From NCBI GenBank assembly GCA_046727855.1, contig JBKPDL010000032.1, positions 1 through 32,809 on the forward strand: DNA of 32,809 nucleotides. The letters are read 5' to 3'. Below, piece by piece: positions 22,922 to 31,132 of the stretch. Source of the DNA: DASPWV01 sp046727855 (GTDB taxonomy: Bacteria; Acidobacteriota; Vicinamibacteria; Vicinamibacterales; UBA2999). The notes beneath the pieces were generated by a model. The model did not search any database. It saw only the letters and a program-made list of their open reading frames with translations, and was not told where the DNA came from. The position numbers and the translations under genes are program-made. The stretch's first letter is position 1, and each line of letters starts with the position of its first letter.

Positions 22922-24139
22922 ATGGGACATCGGCGTCAACTGCTGATTGGCGGCGTCTTCCTCATGGTGATCACCCTGCTTGCTCTTGCGCAAGCATCGC
23001 TCACGCGCGTGGCCGCGCAACAGAGCGGCGTGGAGGCGCCGCGATTCGAGGTCGATCCGTTCTGGCCGAAACCGCTGCCGAATCACTGGGTGCTCGGCAA
23101 CGCCATCGGTGTCTGGGTCGACGATCAGGACGTCGTCTGGATCATCAATCGCGGATCAGCGACGCTCGCTGACAACGAAAAAGCGCTGGAGCTCAAAGCC
23201 GGCGACTGCTGCATGGGGGCGCCGCCGGTGCTCGCCTACGACGCTGCCGGCAATCTCGTGCGCCACTGGGGCGGGGCGGGAGAGGGATACGACTGGCCGG
23301 CGTCGAATCACGGTATCTTCGTCGATCATGCCGGCAGCGTGTGGATTGGCGGCAACGGCCCGGGCGATTCACACATCCTGAAATTCACGAAAGACGGGAA
23401 GTTCCTCAAGCAGTTTGGCAAGCCCAACGCGCGTGCCGGCGCGAAGAACTCGCAGGGACAACCGACCTACGCCGGCGGCAGCAACGATCAGGCGAACTTC
23501 GGACGCGTCGCCAAGATCTTTGTCGACCCCAAGGCGAACGAAGCGTTTGTCGCCGACGGCTATTTGAACAAGCGTGTGGCCGTACTCGACGCGACCACCG
23601 GCCAGATGAAACGCTACTGGGGTGCGTACGGCAACAAGCCGGACGACAGCGATCTCGGCCCGTATCGCCCCGAGGCGCCGCCCGCGCAGCAATTTCGCAA
23701 TCCAGTCCACTGTGCGGATCTTTCCAATGACGGCTTCTTGTACGTCTGCGATCGTGTGAACGATCGCCTTCAGGTGTTCCGCCCGGATGGCACGTTCGTG
23801 AAAGAGATCTTCATCGCGAAAAATACCAAGGCATCCGGATCAGTGTGGGACGTGGCGTTCTCGAAAGATCCGGCGCAGCGCTATCTCTATTTGGCCGACG
23901 GGATCAACAACCGCATCTACGTGATTCAGCGCGACACGCTGCAGGTGTTGACCAGTTTCGGCGACGGCGGCCGCCAGCCCGGACAGTTTTACGGCGTGCA
24001 CAGCATCGCCGTTGATTCGAAAGGCAACATCTACACGACCGAAACGTGGGAAGGCAAACGCGTGCAGAAGTTTGTCTTTAAAGGTGTAGCGCGGGTCCCC
24101 ACAGATCAGGGAGTAGTCTGGCCAAGGCAAACGCCATAG
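22922..24139 (+). CDS. Secreted NHL-repeat beta-propeller protein
   Basis: This 405-aa protein has a signal peptide or N-terminal anchor (LLIGGVFLMVITLLALAQA, about residues 7-25) and a six-bladed-type propeller of NHL repeats. Blades can be seen as FEVDPFWPKPLPNHWVLGN, GIFVDHAGSVWIGG, NEAFVADGYLNKRVAVLD, FLYVCDRVNDRLQVFRPDG, YLYLADGINNRIYVIQRD and GNIYTTETWEGKRVQKF. It resembles peptidylglycine-alpha-hydroxyglycine lyase-like propellers found in many soil Acidobacteria, but no catalytic site can be assigned. Two adjacent Cys (CC, about residues 98-99) occur early. A CAGGAGAG ribosome site precedes the ATG. It ends facing a minus-strand gene, with an octamer repeat in the gap. Confidence 0.88.
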   Translation: MGHRRQLLIGGVFLMVITLLALAQASLTRVAAQQSGVEAPRFEVDPFWPKPLPNHWVLGNAIGVWVDDQDVVWIINRGSATLADNEKALELKAGDCCMGAPPVLAYDAAGNLVRHWGGAGEGYDWPASNHGIFVDHAGSVWIGGNGPGDSHILKFTKDGKFLKQFGKPNARAGAKNSQGQPTYAGGSNDQANFGRVAKIFVDPKANEAFVADGYLNKRVAVLDATTGQMKRYWGAYGNKPDDSDLGPYRPEAPPAQQFRNPVHCADLSNDGFLYVCDRVNDRLQVFRPDGTFVKEIFIAKNTKASGSVWDVAFSKDPAQRYLYLADGINNRIYVIQRDTLQVLTSFGDGGRQPGQFYGVHSIAVDSKGNIYTTETWEGKRVQKFVFKGVARVPTDQGVVWPRQTP

Positions 24140-24235
24140 CGAATCTGGAGATCTGGAAATCTCGAGATTTCCTAATGTGGAGATCTCCAAATTGTCTCCA
24201 AATCTCCAGCTCCAGAACTCCAGATTCGGGGATCG
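24140..24235. repeat. Octamer repeat block with inverted ends, convergent gap
   Basis: The entire 96-bp gap between two convergent stop codons is built of 8-nt words: CTGGAGAT, CTGGAAAT, CTCGAGAT, GTGGAGAT, CTCCAAAT, CTCCAAAT and CTCCAGCT. GAATCTGGAG (24141-24150) and CTCCAGATTC (24218-24227) are perfect inverted ends, and TGGAGATCTCCA (24178-24189) is a perfect 12-bp palindrome identical to the one at 15691-15702. Confidence 0.8.
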
Positions 24236-24769
24236 CTAAACCGAAAGCAGGCGATCGAAGAACGCGCGATAGCGCTTGAGCGCGATGCGCAGATCTTCGG
24301 TTGAGATGTTGTCGCCGCGATCCCAATGCTGCTCGAGTTGAGCGCGTTCCTCGCTGAACACCTCCGCAAGGCGCGTCACGACCTGTGCGACCAAGGCGTC
24401 GGCCTGTTCTACTGCTGCCCGCGGTTCGTCAACGAAGCCGGTTTGGATCGCCTCCCAACGGCTCCGGAATCCGCCGGCTTCCTCGCCAGGGAAGATCGCG
24501 TGCGCCGCGGTACTCGCGGCTGCCGGGTCGGCGACAGCAGGCGCCGGAGTCGGCGACGGCGGCGCTGGAGCAGCCGGCGGTCTGGGATCGACGGTTTGCG
24601 GACCAATGACGATGCCCTCGCGGCGCGGAACGTTGTCGACAACTTCCGCGTTTTCGCCAACCGGCGGCGCCGCTGAATCGCGCTGTCGTTCTTCCTCGCG
24701 AAGCCGCTCGCGCCGCTCAGCCGCGGCATGTGCGATGTCTCGCGTGAACAATCGATCCCGAATGCTCAT
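24236..24769 (-). CDS. Soluble paralogue of the adjacent membrane-anchored protein
   Basis: This 177-aa protein of unknown function has a charged N-terminal helix (RDIAHAAAERRERLREEERQRD), a Pro/Ala-rich linker (about 60-90) and a C-terminal helical domain (about 100-177). That domain matches the neighbour: FRSRWEAIQTGFVDEPRAAVEQADALVAQVV here, EWRRIQARFVDDPDAAVTEADSLLTQVM there, and both end in YRxxFDxLL. No transmembrane segment is seen. Its ATG overlaps the neighbour's stop codon (ATGA, 24766-24769), so the two are translationally coupled and probably interact. I do not know the family name, though similar helical domains occur in hypothetical proteins of several phyla. Confidence 0.7.
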   Translation of the reverse strand: MSIRDRLFTRDIAHAAAERRERLREEERQRDSAAPPVGENAEVVDNVPRREGIVIGPQTVDPRPPAAPAPPSPTPAPAVADPAAASTAAHAIFPGEEAGGFRSRWEAIQTGFVDEPRAAVEQADALVAQVVTRLAEVFSEERAQLEQHWDRGDNISTEDLRIALKRYRAFFDRLLSV

Positions 24770-25329
24770 GACGCCCTCCTGCGATGACGATCGCCGACCT
24801 CGAGCAGGTCGTCGAACAGTGTGCGGTAGTTGACGATGGCTTGGCGCAGCTCCTCTGTGCCGGCCTCGCCCCGTTGACGCCTCAACACCAGCGCACGGGC
24901 CGTCCTGTAGTTCTCGACCACGTGTGGGTGATCGACTGAGATGTCTTCGGCGCGTTGATCGAAGTCTTCGAGCGGATAGCCGCGTGCCGTCATCACTTGC
25001 GTCAACAAACTATCAGCCTCGGTCACTGCGGCATCGGGATCGTCGACGAAGCGCGCTTGAATGCGCCGCCACTCCTGACCGAATGCATCGGCTTGTTCAC
25101 GCGCGAGCGGCCGGATCTTGAAGCGATCAACGCGCGCGGCGCGCTCGCTCAGCACCTCGTCCGCTTTTGTTGGAGAACCGACACTCGAAACCGTTCGGTC
25201 GTACTCAGGACCAAAGCGCTCGCGCAAGCGCGCCTGGCGCCGCCGGCTGTTCGAGATCCAGATAGCCGCGGCGATCACAATGAGAACGACAGCAGCGGCC
25301 GCTATGATCATCAAGGTTTGTGAATCCAC
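24766..25329 (-). CDS. Membrane-anchored helical protein of unknown function
   Basis: This 187-aa protein begins with one transmembrane segment (LMIIAAAAVVLIVIAAAIWI, about residues 6-25) followed by basic residues (SNSRRRQARLRERFGPEYDRTV). A conserved helical domain follows: EWRRIQARFVDDPDAAV (about 87-103), DFDQRAEDISVDHPHVVENYR (about 122-142) and a final EELRQAIVNYRTLFDDLL. The pattern RxxFGPEYDRTV with SVDHPxVVxxYR is seen in hypothetical proteins of many bacteria, also in Actinobacteria; no function is established that I know of. The start is a GTG at 25327-25329 with a strong GGAGGAC site. It is the first gene of a two-gene operon with its soluble paralogue. Confidence 0.78.
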   Translation of the reverse strand: MDSQTLMIIAAAAVVLIVIAAAIWISNSRRRQARLRERFGPEYDRTVSSVGSPTKADEVLSERAARVDRFKIRPLAREQADAFGQEWRRIQARFVDDPDAAVTEADSLLTQVMTARGYPLEDFDQRAEDISVDHPHVVENYRTARALVLRRQRGEAGTEELRQAIVNYRTLFDDLLEVGDRHRRRAS

Positions 25330-25440
25330 AGAACGTCCTCCGCTTGAATGTCTCGCAATGTGCGTTCCATGAACCGATCCGTGACTGTGCGGAAGCGAAC
25401 GCCGTTGAGCTGCGCGGAACTCACCAGATTGGGCACAAAA

Positions 25441-28400
25441 TTACATCGCGCCCTGACTTGATTGCGCGCGTGCGAGTCCCTCGCGCGCCATAGACGAGTC
25501 GGGCGCGAGCCACAGCGCTTCAGCGAAATACCGTCGCGCCGCTTCACTGTTGCCGGCGGCGAGATGAAGCAAGCCAAGGTTGGTGTAGGCCGAGCTGTCG
25601 TGCGCGTCGAGCCGCAGAGAGGTCTCGAATGCGTCGCGGGCTTCTGACGGTTTGCCCAGATGTGTATAAGCGGCGCCCAGCAGGTCGTAGACCGGCGCGT
25701 AGTTGCGATCGATCGCGATGGCGCGGAGCGCCAACTGAACCGCCTCGCCAGGTTGTGCGCGGAGAAATGCCAGCACTGCGGCGTAGTAGTACGTCCCAGT
25801 ACGATCGGCTGCAGTGCGTTGCATGTCGTCCACAGCGGCTTCGAGCTCCGCAAGATCCTCGGCTTCCGCGAAGAGCGACGCGAGTTGCTCGAGCGCCTCT
25901 GGCTGGCGTTGGGCGAGACGTGCCGCCTGGCGCGCAGCGTCCACCGCCTCGGCACGCGCACCGACACCGGCGAGGAGTTTCGAAATCGCGATCAAGACGT
26001 CCGCCGTTTGCGGCCGATTGGCCGTGAGCGACTTGATCCAGGCAAGCGCGTCGGAGCCACGACGCGTGAGAGTTGCCGTGCGTACCAGACCTTCGAGCGC
26101 CAGCCGGTCATTGGGATCGAGTGTGAGGGCACGAACGTAGTCGTCGTAGGCGATCGCGTAAGCGTCGCGGCGCGTCATCATCGCGGCACGATTTCGCCAT
26201 TGCGCGGAGGTCGCCGACGTCTTGGTCGCGCGTATCGTCTCGGGACCACCGTGGGCGCCGAGGAGCGACGCGAGCGCGGCGCCGTTTTCGCCCGCGCTCG
26301 GTCCGCGCAACTCGCGTGGCCCGGAGAATTCCAGCGTCATCCGGTCGTCGGTCACGAGCATCGCGCCGTCGGCGTACCGCGCGAGCTCGGCCGGACCGGC
26401 GGCAAACAGCGACAAAACAGAAAATGGCTCGCGGGCATCCACTTCGGCAAGATCGGCCGCAACGCCGGGCCGCGTCCAGTTCCGCTCGATGTTCGACAAA
26501 CGCGCGTCCAGCGGGTCCGCTGAAGCGACGAGGACCAGATCGTCGGCGCCAACAAGCCAGGCGGTGCCGCGCGGAAACACGGATAAGAACGTCGCCACGA
26601 TCGCGCGCAGGTCACGATCGCTGATGTTGTACGCGTTCGCCCACTGGCAGATGATTCCGTTTGGCTGCAGGCGATCGCGCGCCGCGAGAAAGAACTCGCG
26701 GGTGAAGAGCGCCGCGACGCCGGCGATCCAGGGATTGGAGGGCTCCGAAACGATCACGTCGTACTTGCGGTGCGACAGCAAGAGATGCGATCGCCCGTCG
26801 CCCACGATCAGGTTTGCGCGCGAATCCGCCAGGGCGCCGTGATTCTCCGCGTCGAAGAAGCGCGAGGCTTCGACCACCTCGCGTGAGATCTCCACGACGT
26901 CGGCGCGCGCGATCGGGTGCCGCAGCGCCGCGCCGAGCGTAACACCGCTGCCCAACCCGACGATGGCAACGTCGCGAGGGTTGTCGTGAAGAAGCAGCGG
27001 AAGATGCGCAACGAGCTTTTGCGTCAGCATGTCGCCCCGGTTCGACGCGTCCGTCTTGCCATCTACCGCGAGCGTCAGCGTCCCCGTCAACCGCTTGACC
27101 GAAACCGTCGAGGACGCGCCTTCGCGGTAATACAGCAGCGTGCCCGCCTTCAGGAGCGTGTCGAGATCGAGATCCTTGGGAACAAACGGTGCGTACAGGT
27201 ACGCACCACTCACGAGCAGCTCGCGATCCCAAGGCGGACTGAACACCAGGAATGCGGCCGCGACAGCGCTCGCCATCACCCCGCCCGCGCGGGCGCGGCT
27301 CGAAAGCCCTCCCCAAACAATCACGATCGCCGCCGCCCCGACGAGACAGCCGCTGACGACGCGCAACGTCGTCTGCAGACCGAAGAGAGGAATCAACACG
27401 AATCCTGCGGCCAACGATCCCGACACTGCACCGATGGTGTTGACCGCATAGACAACACCAAAACGCCCCGCCGCAGAACGTGACGGGTCGCTGAGGACGT
27501 TCCGACGCTGAGGTTCGCCCTGACCTTGCGGCAGAACCATTGCCAGACCAAGTGGAAACGCGGCGCCGAGCAGAAACGCGGTCGGCAATACCAGTCCGGC
27601 GGTGAGCAACACGCCCTGCCGCATCAAGTGCTCGAACAGATTTGACGACTCGGCCATCTGTTGCGCCACGATGCTCGGAATACGCGCGCCAGCGAGTGCA
27701 TAGGTCCAGCTGGTCATGATGGCCGCGGCGGCCAACACGCATGCCAACCACGCGGCAGGGCGGCGGGCTTTGGCGATCACCCAGGTGCCGGCCGCGGATC
27801 CAATCGCGACGCCGGTGATGACAGCAGCAAGTGTCGCGGCAAACGCATAAATCGTCGGGCCAAGCACGAGCGCGAGGATGCGAGTCCACGCGATCTCGTG
27901 TACGAGCGCGGCGAAACCGGACACGCCCAGCACCACGACCGCCAGCCAGCGTTGCGTTTCGACGCGAGATCGTTCGCGCTTCACCGCAGTTTGGCGCGGT
28001 GGCGCCGGGTCGCCCTGCTGCGTACGCATCAACGCGAGAACCGCGAGCGCGGCAATCACGCTCCCCGCGATTCCAACTTGAATCGTGCGGGAAAGACCTA
28101 TCGCTGGAATCAGCACGAATCCGGCGAGCAGCGCGCCGGCCGCCGCACCGACCGTGTTGAGCGCGTACAACGTTCCGCTGCGACGCGCGGGTTCGTCCGA
28201 CGCCGCGGTAAACCACCGGATCGCCATCGGAAACGTCGCGCCAAGCGCCGCCGCTGGTATGAAGATCAACACCAGACAGGCGAGGAGACGAACCGCCGGA
28301 AACAGAATCCCGGGCGTGCCGTCGCGATAGGCCCATTGCAGTATCGGCGTCAGCGCGCTCAGTTCGAGCGGAATCAATACGGCTGCGACTGCGACGCCGA

Positions 28401-28620
28401 TCTCGAGTGCGACGTAGGCATGCAGACTGCGGCGCGGTGTCAGGCGTGATGCCACGGCACCGCCGGCCGCGGCCCCGACCGCCAGCCCACCGAGAAACGC
28501 CGCGACGACGGCGCTCGCCGCGGCTGTTGTGTGACCGATGTAGAGGGTGAGGAGTCGTGTCCAGCTCACCTCGTAGATCAGCCCAGCGAGCCCGGAACAC
28601 GTATACGCGAAGAGGAACAC
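25441..28620 (-). CDS. Fused membrane/spermidine-synthase-like/TPR protein
   Basis: This is a 1059-aa three-part protein. Part one (about residues 1-480) is a membrane domain with many spans, starting FLFAYTCSGLAGLIYEVSWTRLLTLY. Part two (about 500-760) is an aminopropyltransferase-like Rossmann domain with VGLGSGVTLGAAL (near 550), VVEISREVVEAS, GDGRSHLLL and SEPSNPWIAG (near 625). In true spermidine synthases a catalytic Asp lies in the corresponding DSTDP-like loop; here it reads SEPSNP, so polyamine synthesis is doubtful. Part three (about 800-1059) is TPR-like (NYAPVYDLLGAAYTHLGKPSEARDAF). The start is a GTG at 28618-28620; a stop codon lies four codons upstream, and no ribosome site is evident because the heptamer repeat reaches the start. 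This fusion type is common in environmental bacteria and its substrate is unknown. Confidence 0.87.
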   Translation of the reverse strand: MFLFAYTCSGLAGLIYEVSWTRLLTLYIGHTTAAASAVVAAFLGGLAVGAAAGGAVASRLTPRRSLHAYVALEIGVAVAAVLIPLELSALTPILQWAYRDGTPGILFPAVRLLACLVLIFIPAAALGATFPMAIRWFTAASDEPARRSGTLYALNTVGAAAGALLAGFVLIPAIGLSRTIQVGIAGSVIAALAVLALMRTQQGDPAPPRQTAVKRERSRVETQRWLAVVVLGVSGFAALVHEIAWTRILALVLGPTIYAFAATLAAVITGVAIGSAAGTWVIAKARRPAAWLACVLAAAAIMTSWTYALAGARIPSIVAQQMAESSNLFEHLMRQGVLLTAGLVLPTAFLLGAAFPLGLAMVLPQGQGEPQRRNVLSDPSRSAAGRFGVVYAVNTIGAVSGSLAAGFVLIPLFGLQTTLRVVSGCLVGAAAIVIVWGGLSSRARAGGVMASAVAAAFLVFSPPWDRELLVSGAYLYAPFVPKDLDLDTLLKAGTLLYYREGASSTVSVKRLTGTLTLAVDGKTDASNRGDMLTQKLVAHLPLLLHDNPRDVAIVGLGSGVTLGAALRHPIARADVVEISREVVEASRFFDAENHGALADSRANLIVGDGRSHLLLSHRKYDVIVSEPSNPWIAGVAALFTREFFLAARDRLQPNGIICQWANAYNISDRDLRAIVATFLSVFPRGTAWLVGADDLVLVASADPLDARLSNIERNWTRPGVAADLAEVDAREPFSVLSLFAAGPAELARYADGAMLVTDDRMTLEFSGPRELRGPSAGENGAALASLLGAHGGPETIRATKTSATSAQWRNRAAMMTRRDAYAIAYDDYVRALTLDPNDRLALEGLVRTATLTRRGSDALAWIKSLTANRPQTADVLIAISKLLAGVGARAEAVDAARQAARLAQRQPEALEQLASLFAEAEDLAELEAAVDDMQRTAADRTGTYYYAAVLAFLRAQPGEAVQLALRAIAIDRNYAPVYDLLGAAYTHLGKPSEARDAFETSLRLDAHDSSAYTNLGLLHLAAGNSEAARRYFAEALWLAPDSSMAREGLARAQSSQGAM

Positions 28621-28622
28621 TG

Positions 28623-28734
28623 TGAGGTTTCAGGTATCAGGTTACTTGATACGTGCTGATACCTGAAACCTCAATACCTGACACCTCAAACCTGATTACC
28701 TGACACCCGATACCTGATACCTGACACCTGATAC
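28623..28734. repeat. TGATACC heptamer array with 18-bp inverted repeat
   Basis: The gap is wholly made of 7-nt words: TGATACC, TGAAACC, TGACACC, TGACACC, CGATACC, TGATACC, TGACACC and TGATACC, with a few 8-nt variants. At its left end, 28623-28640 and 28656-28673 are perfect 18-nt reverse complements around a 15-nt loop. The array directly touches the stop codon (28735-28737, minus strand) of the Gfo/Idh/MocA gene and ends 2-3 nt before the start codon of the fused protein, so any transcript of the latter begins with this hairpin. Confidence 0.9.
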
Positions 28735-30168
28735 CTACGTCGTCTTAGGCAATTCGAATCCTTTGCGGTACTCACGCGTGAGCAAGGCGTTGGCTTTTTT
28801 GTCGTTGTCAAACGTCTCGGACTTTCCATCGAACACGAGGCTGTGGCCAACGCGATACGCGATGTTGGCGATGTGCGACAGCGAGGCGGACATGTGGCCG
28901 CTGAGGATGTCGCTGTTGAGCAGCTTCGCATCACCGGCGCGAATCGCGTCGACGAAGTTCTGATAATGCGGCGTTTCGGTGCTCGTCAGCACGAGGGGAT
29001 CGCTGCCCCCGCTTTCGCGCTCCGGCACGTCCTCGCCCGGACCGGGCTCGTTTTTCGGGCCCAGGTACGACTGCCACTTGCGCCCGTCGCCGTCGATCCA
29101 CAGCCAGCCCTTCGATCCGTAAAACAAGTTGCCAATGCGCTGCGTGCCTTCGTCGTTGGTAAACTCGCCGCGCGTCGCAAACTCGAGCACTGTGCCATCG
29201 GCATATTCGAACAGCGTCGTGTGAGTGTCCGGCGTTTCCTGCGACGACTCGGGACCGAAGAATCCGCCTGACGACAGGACCTTCACCGGATGCTCGCTCT
29301 TGTTCAGTCCCCAGCGGGCGACGTCGAACTGATGCGGCCCCTGGTTGCCGGTGTCGCCGTCGCCGTAGTCCCAGTGCCAGTGCCAGTTGTAGTGGAAGCG
29401 GTTGCGATTGAACGGCCGCTTCGGCGCCGGTCCGAGCCACAGGTCGTAATCGACTTTCGAGAGGTACTGCTCGTCGTACGTTGGCTCGTAGTTCGTGGAG
29501 CCGACAGTCAGTGCGTACTTCTCACCGGGTGCCATCGGACCGTCCGGGTATTTGCCGATCGCCGGCCGCGGCTTGAAGCACAAGCCGCGCGCCATGTAGA
29601 CCTTGCCGATGCCGCCTTCGTGCAGGAACTTGATCGCGTTCTTCACGACCGCGCGGCTGCGGTTCATGGTCCCGACCTGCACGATCTTCCTGTAACGCGC
29701 CGCGGCGGCCACCATCTGCCGGCCTTCCCAGACCGTGTGCGAGGCCGGCTTCTCCACGAACACGTGCTTGCCCGCCTGCAGGCCCCAAATCGTGGCGAGC
29801 GCGTGCCAGTGATTCGGCGCCGCGATCACAATGGCGTCGATATCCTTGTCGTCGAGCACGCGGCGCAGGTCCTGTACGAAGTTGGGCTTGAACGTACTGA
29901 CATCGGCGAGGCGCGCATCGTTGATTCTCTCGGGCGCGAGGTTGGCGTCGATGTCGCAGAGCGTTTTGACCTCGACGTTTTCGAGCCGTGCAAAACCGCG
30001 TTTGAGAGAGTTGCCCTGGCCCCGGATGCCGATGCTGGCGACGACGACCCGATCGTTGGCGCCAAGGATGCGGCCACCGATCATGATCCCGGCTGCGGCA
30101 GCTCCGACCGTCTTGCCGAAGTCGCGACGCGTCACCACCCCCAACGGATCAGTTCGATCGCTCACCAC
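28735..30168 (-). CDS. Tat-exported Gfo/Idh/MocA-family oxidoreductase
   Basis: This 477-aa protein has a twin-arginine signal (VVTRRDFGKTVGAAAAGIM, residues 11-29) and a Rossmann NAD(P) domain with SIGIRGQGNSL (about 45-55) and the family EKP motif in VFVEKPASH (139-141). A substrate-site His comes later (GNQGPHQFDVARW). It oxidises or reduces a sugar or inositol-like substrate; by analogy with glucose-fructose oxidoreductase, export with a tightly bound nucleotide is likely. The start is a GTG at 30166-30168 with an AGGAGG site. It is divergent from the TIM-barrel isomerase at 30290, which is also Tat-exported; the 121-bp shared region suggests coordinated control. Downstream is a heptamer repeat. 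Confidence 0.92.
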   Translation of the reverse strand: MVSDRTDPLGVVTRRDFGKTVGAAAAGIMIGGRILGANDRVVVASIGIRGQGNSLKRGFARLENVEVKTLCDIDANLAPERINDARLADVSTFKPNFVQDLRRVLDDKDIDAIVIAAPNHWHALATIWGLQAGKHVFVEKPASHTVWEGRQMVAAAARYRKIVQVGTMNRSRAVVKNAIKFLHEGGIGKVYMARGLCFKPRPAIGKYPDGPMAPGEKYALTVGSTNYEPTYDEQYLSKVDYDLWLGPAPKRPFNRNRFHYNWHWHWDYGDGDTGNQGPHQFDVARWGLNKSEHPVKVLSSGGFFGPESSQETPDTHTTLFEYADGTVLEFATRGEFTNDEGTQRIGNLFYGSKGWLWIDGDGRKWQSYLGPKNEPGPGEDVPERESGGSDPLVLTSTETPHYQNFVDAIRAGDAKLLNSDILSGHMSASLSHIANIAYRVGHSLVFDGKSETFDNDKKANALLTREYRKGFELPKTT

Positions 30169-30289
30169 GATGCCCTCCTCTTTTCACGGATTGTGACCGA
30201 TTTCCCCACGGCCGCGCCAGCATTGCCGTTACCGTTTCGCGTGCAGGCGCATGTGCAAAGGCGTAGGATGGCGCCGACAGGAGAACCCA

Positions 30290-31132
30290 GTGCGTACTCA
30301 CGTTTCTCGCCGCGCTTTTGTCGGTGCCGGCGCCGCGGCCGCCGCGTGGACGCTGGTCGGCCGATCCGGCTCAGCCGCCGCCCGCGCTCCGCAAACCGCA
30401 TTGAAGCTTGGCCTCGCATCATACTCGGCCCGCGAGTTTCCGCTCGATCGCACGCTGGAGTGGGCCAAGCAGATGGGCATCACCCACATGACGTTCAAAG
30501 ACGTCCACATCCCGCGGACCGATCCGCCCGAAACCACGCGTGCGCTGGCGGCGAAGGTTCGCGCGGCCGGCATCACGATCATGGGCGGCGGCACGATCAA
30601 CCTTCCCAACGACCCGGCCCAGATCAAGAAGGACTTCGAATACGCGAAAAACGCGGGCTTTCCGCTGATCTACGTGTCGCCCGATCCCGCCGCGCTCGAC
30701 TCCATCGAGCAGATGGCGAAAGAGTACGACATCAGAGTGGCGATTCACAATCACGGCCCGGAGGACAAGTGGTGGCCCCGACCGCAGGATGCGTACGCTG
30801 CCGTGAAGGCGCGCGACAAGCGTCTCGGTTTGTGCATTGACGTGGGTCACACGCTGCGCACCGGCACCGATCCGGCGCGCGCGTGCCGCGAGTGCCGCGA
30901 TCGTCTCTACGACATGCACGTGAAAGATCTGAAAGTGAAGACCGACAAAGACAGTCAGGTGGCTGTCGGCCGCGGCATTATCGACTTCCCCGGTCTGTTC
31001 CGAACGTTGATCGACATTGGCTATCAGGGACAGGTTGGACTCGAGTACGAGATCAACGCCAAGGATCCGCTGCCAGGCATGATCGAGTCGATGGCTTATA
31101 TGCGAGGCGTTCTGGCGGGCATCACCACGTGA
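30290..31132 (+). CDS. Tat-exported xylose isomerase-like TIM barrel (sugar phosphate isomerase/epimerase)
   Basis: This 280-aa protein has a twin-arginine signal (VSRRAFVGAGAAAAAW, residues 5-20) and then a TIM barrel of the AP-endonuclease 2/xylose isomerase family. Candidate metal-site residues lie in IHNHGPED (H153, H155), CIDVGHTLRTG (D184, H187), MHVKDLK (H210) and VGLEYE (E252). It may isomerise or epimerise a sugar, or cleave a 3-keto-sugar, in partnership with the divergent Gfo/Idh/MocA enzyme; the reaction is inferred from pairing. I chose the GTG at 30290 because an AGGAG site lies at 30279-30283 and the Tat signal then sits correctly; the frame stays open upstream to 30251 with no fitting residues. 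Its stop codon overlaps a GAACGAA repeat. Confidence 0.9.
   Translation: MRTHVSRRAFVGAGAAAAAWTLVGRSGSAAARAPQTALKLGLASYSAREFPLDRTLEWAKQMGITHMTFKDVHIPRTDPPETTRALAAKVRAAGITIMGGGTINLPNDPAQIKKDFEYAKNAGFPLIYVSPDPAALDSIEQMAKEYDIRVAIHNHGPEDKWWPRPQDAYAAVKARDKRLGLCIDVGHTLRTGTDPARACRECRDRLYDMHVKDLKVKTDKDSQVAVGRGIIDFPGLFRTLIDIGYQGQVGLEYEINAKDPLPGMIESMAYMRGVLAGITT

Noticed and set aside
25441..28620. Long open frames on both strands in other frames inside the fused protein gene, one of more than 600 codons
   Set aside because: The residues are Arg- and Ala-rich without family motifs; high-GC codon bias leaves shadow frames open.
29290..30840. A plus-strand open frame of 516 codons antisense to the Gfo/Idh/MocA gene
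   Set aside because: It overlaps a gene with clear motifs and is itself unlike any protein I know; it is a shadow.
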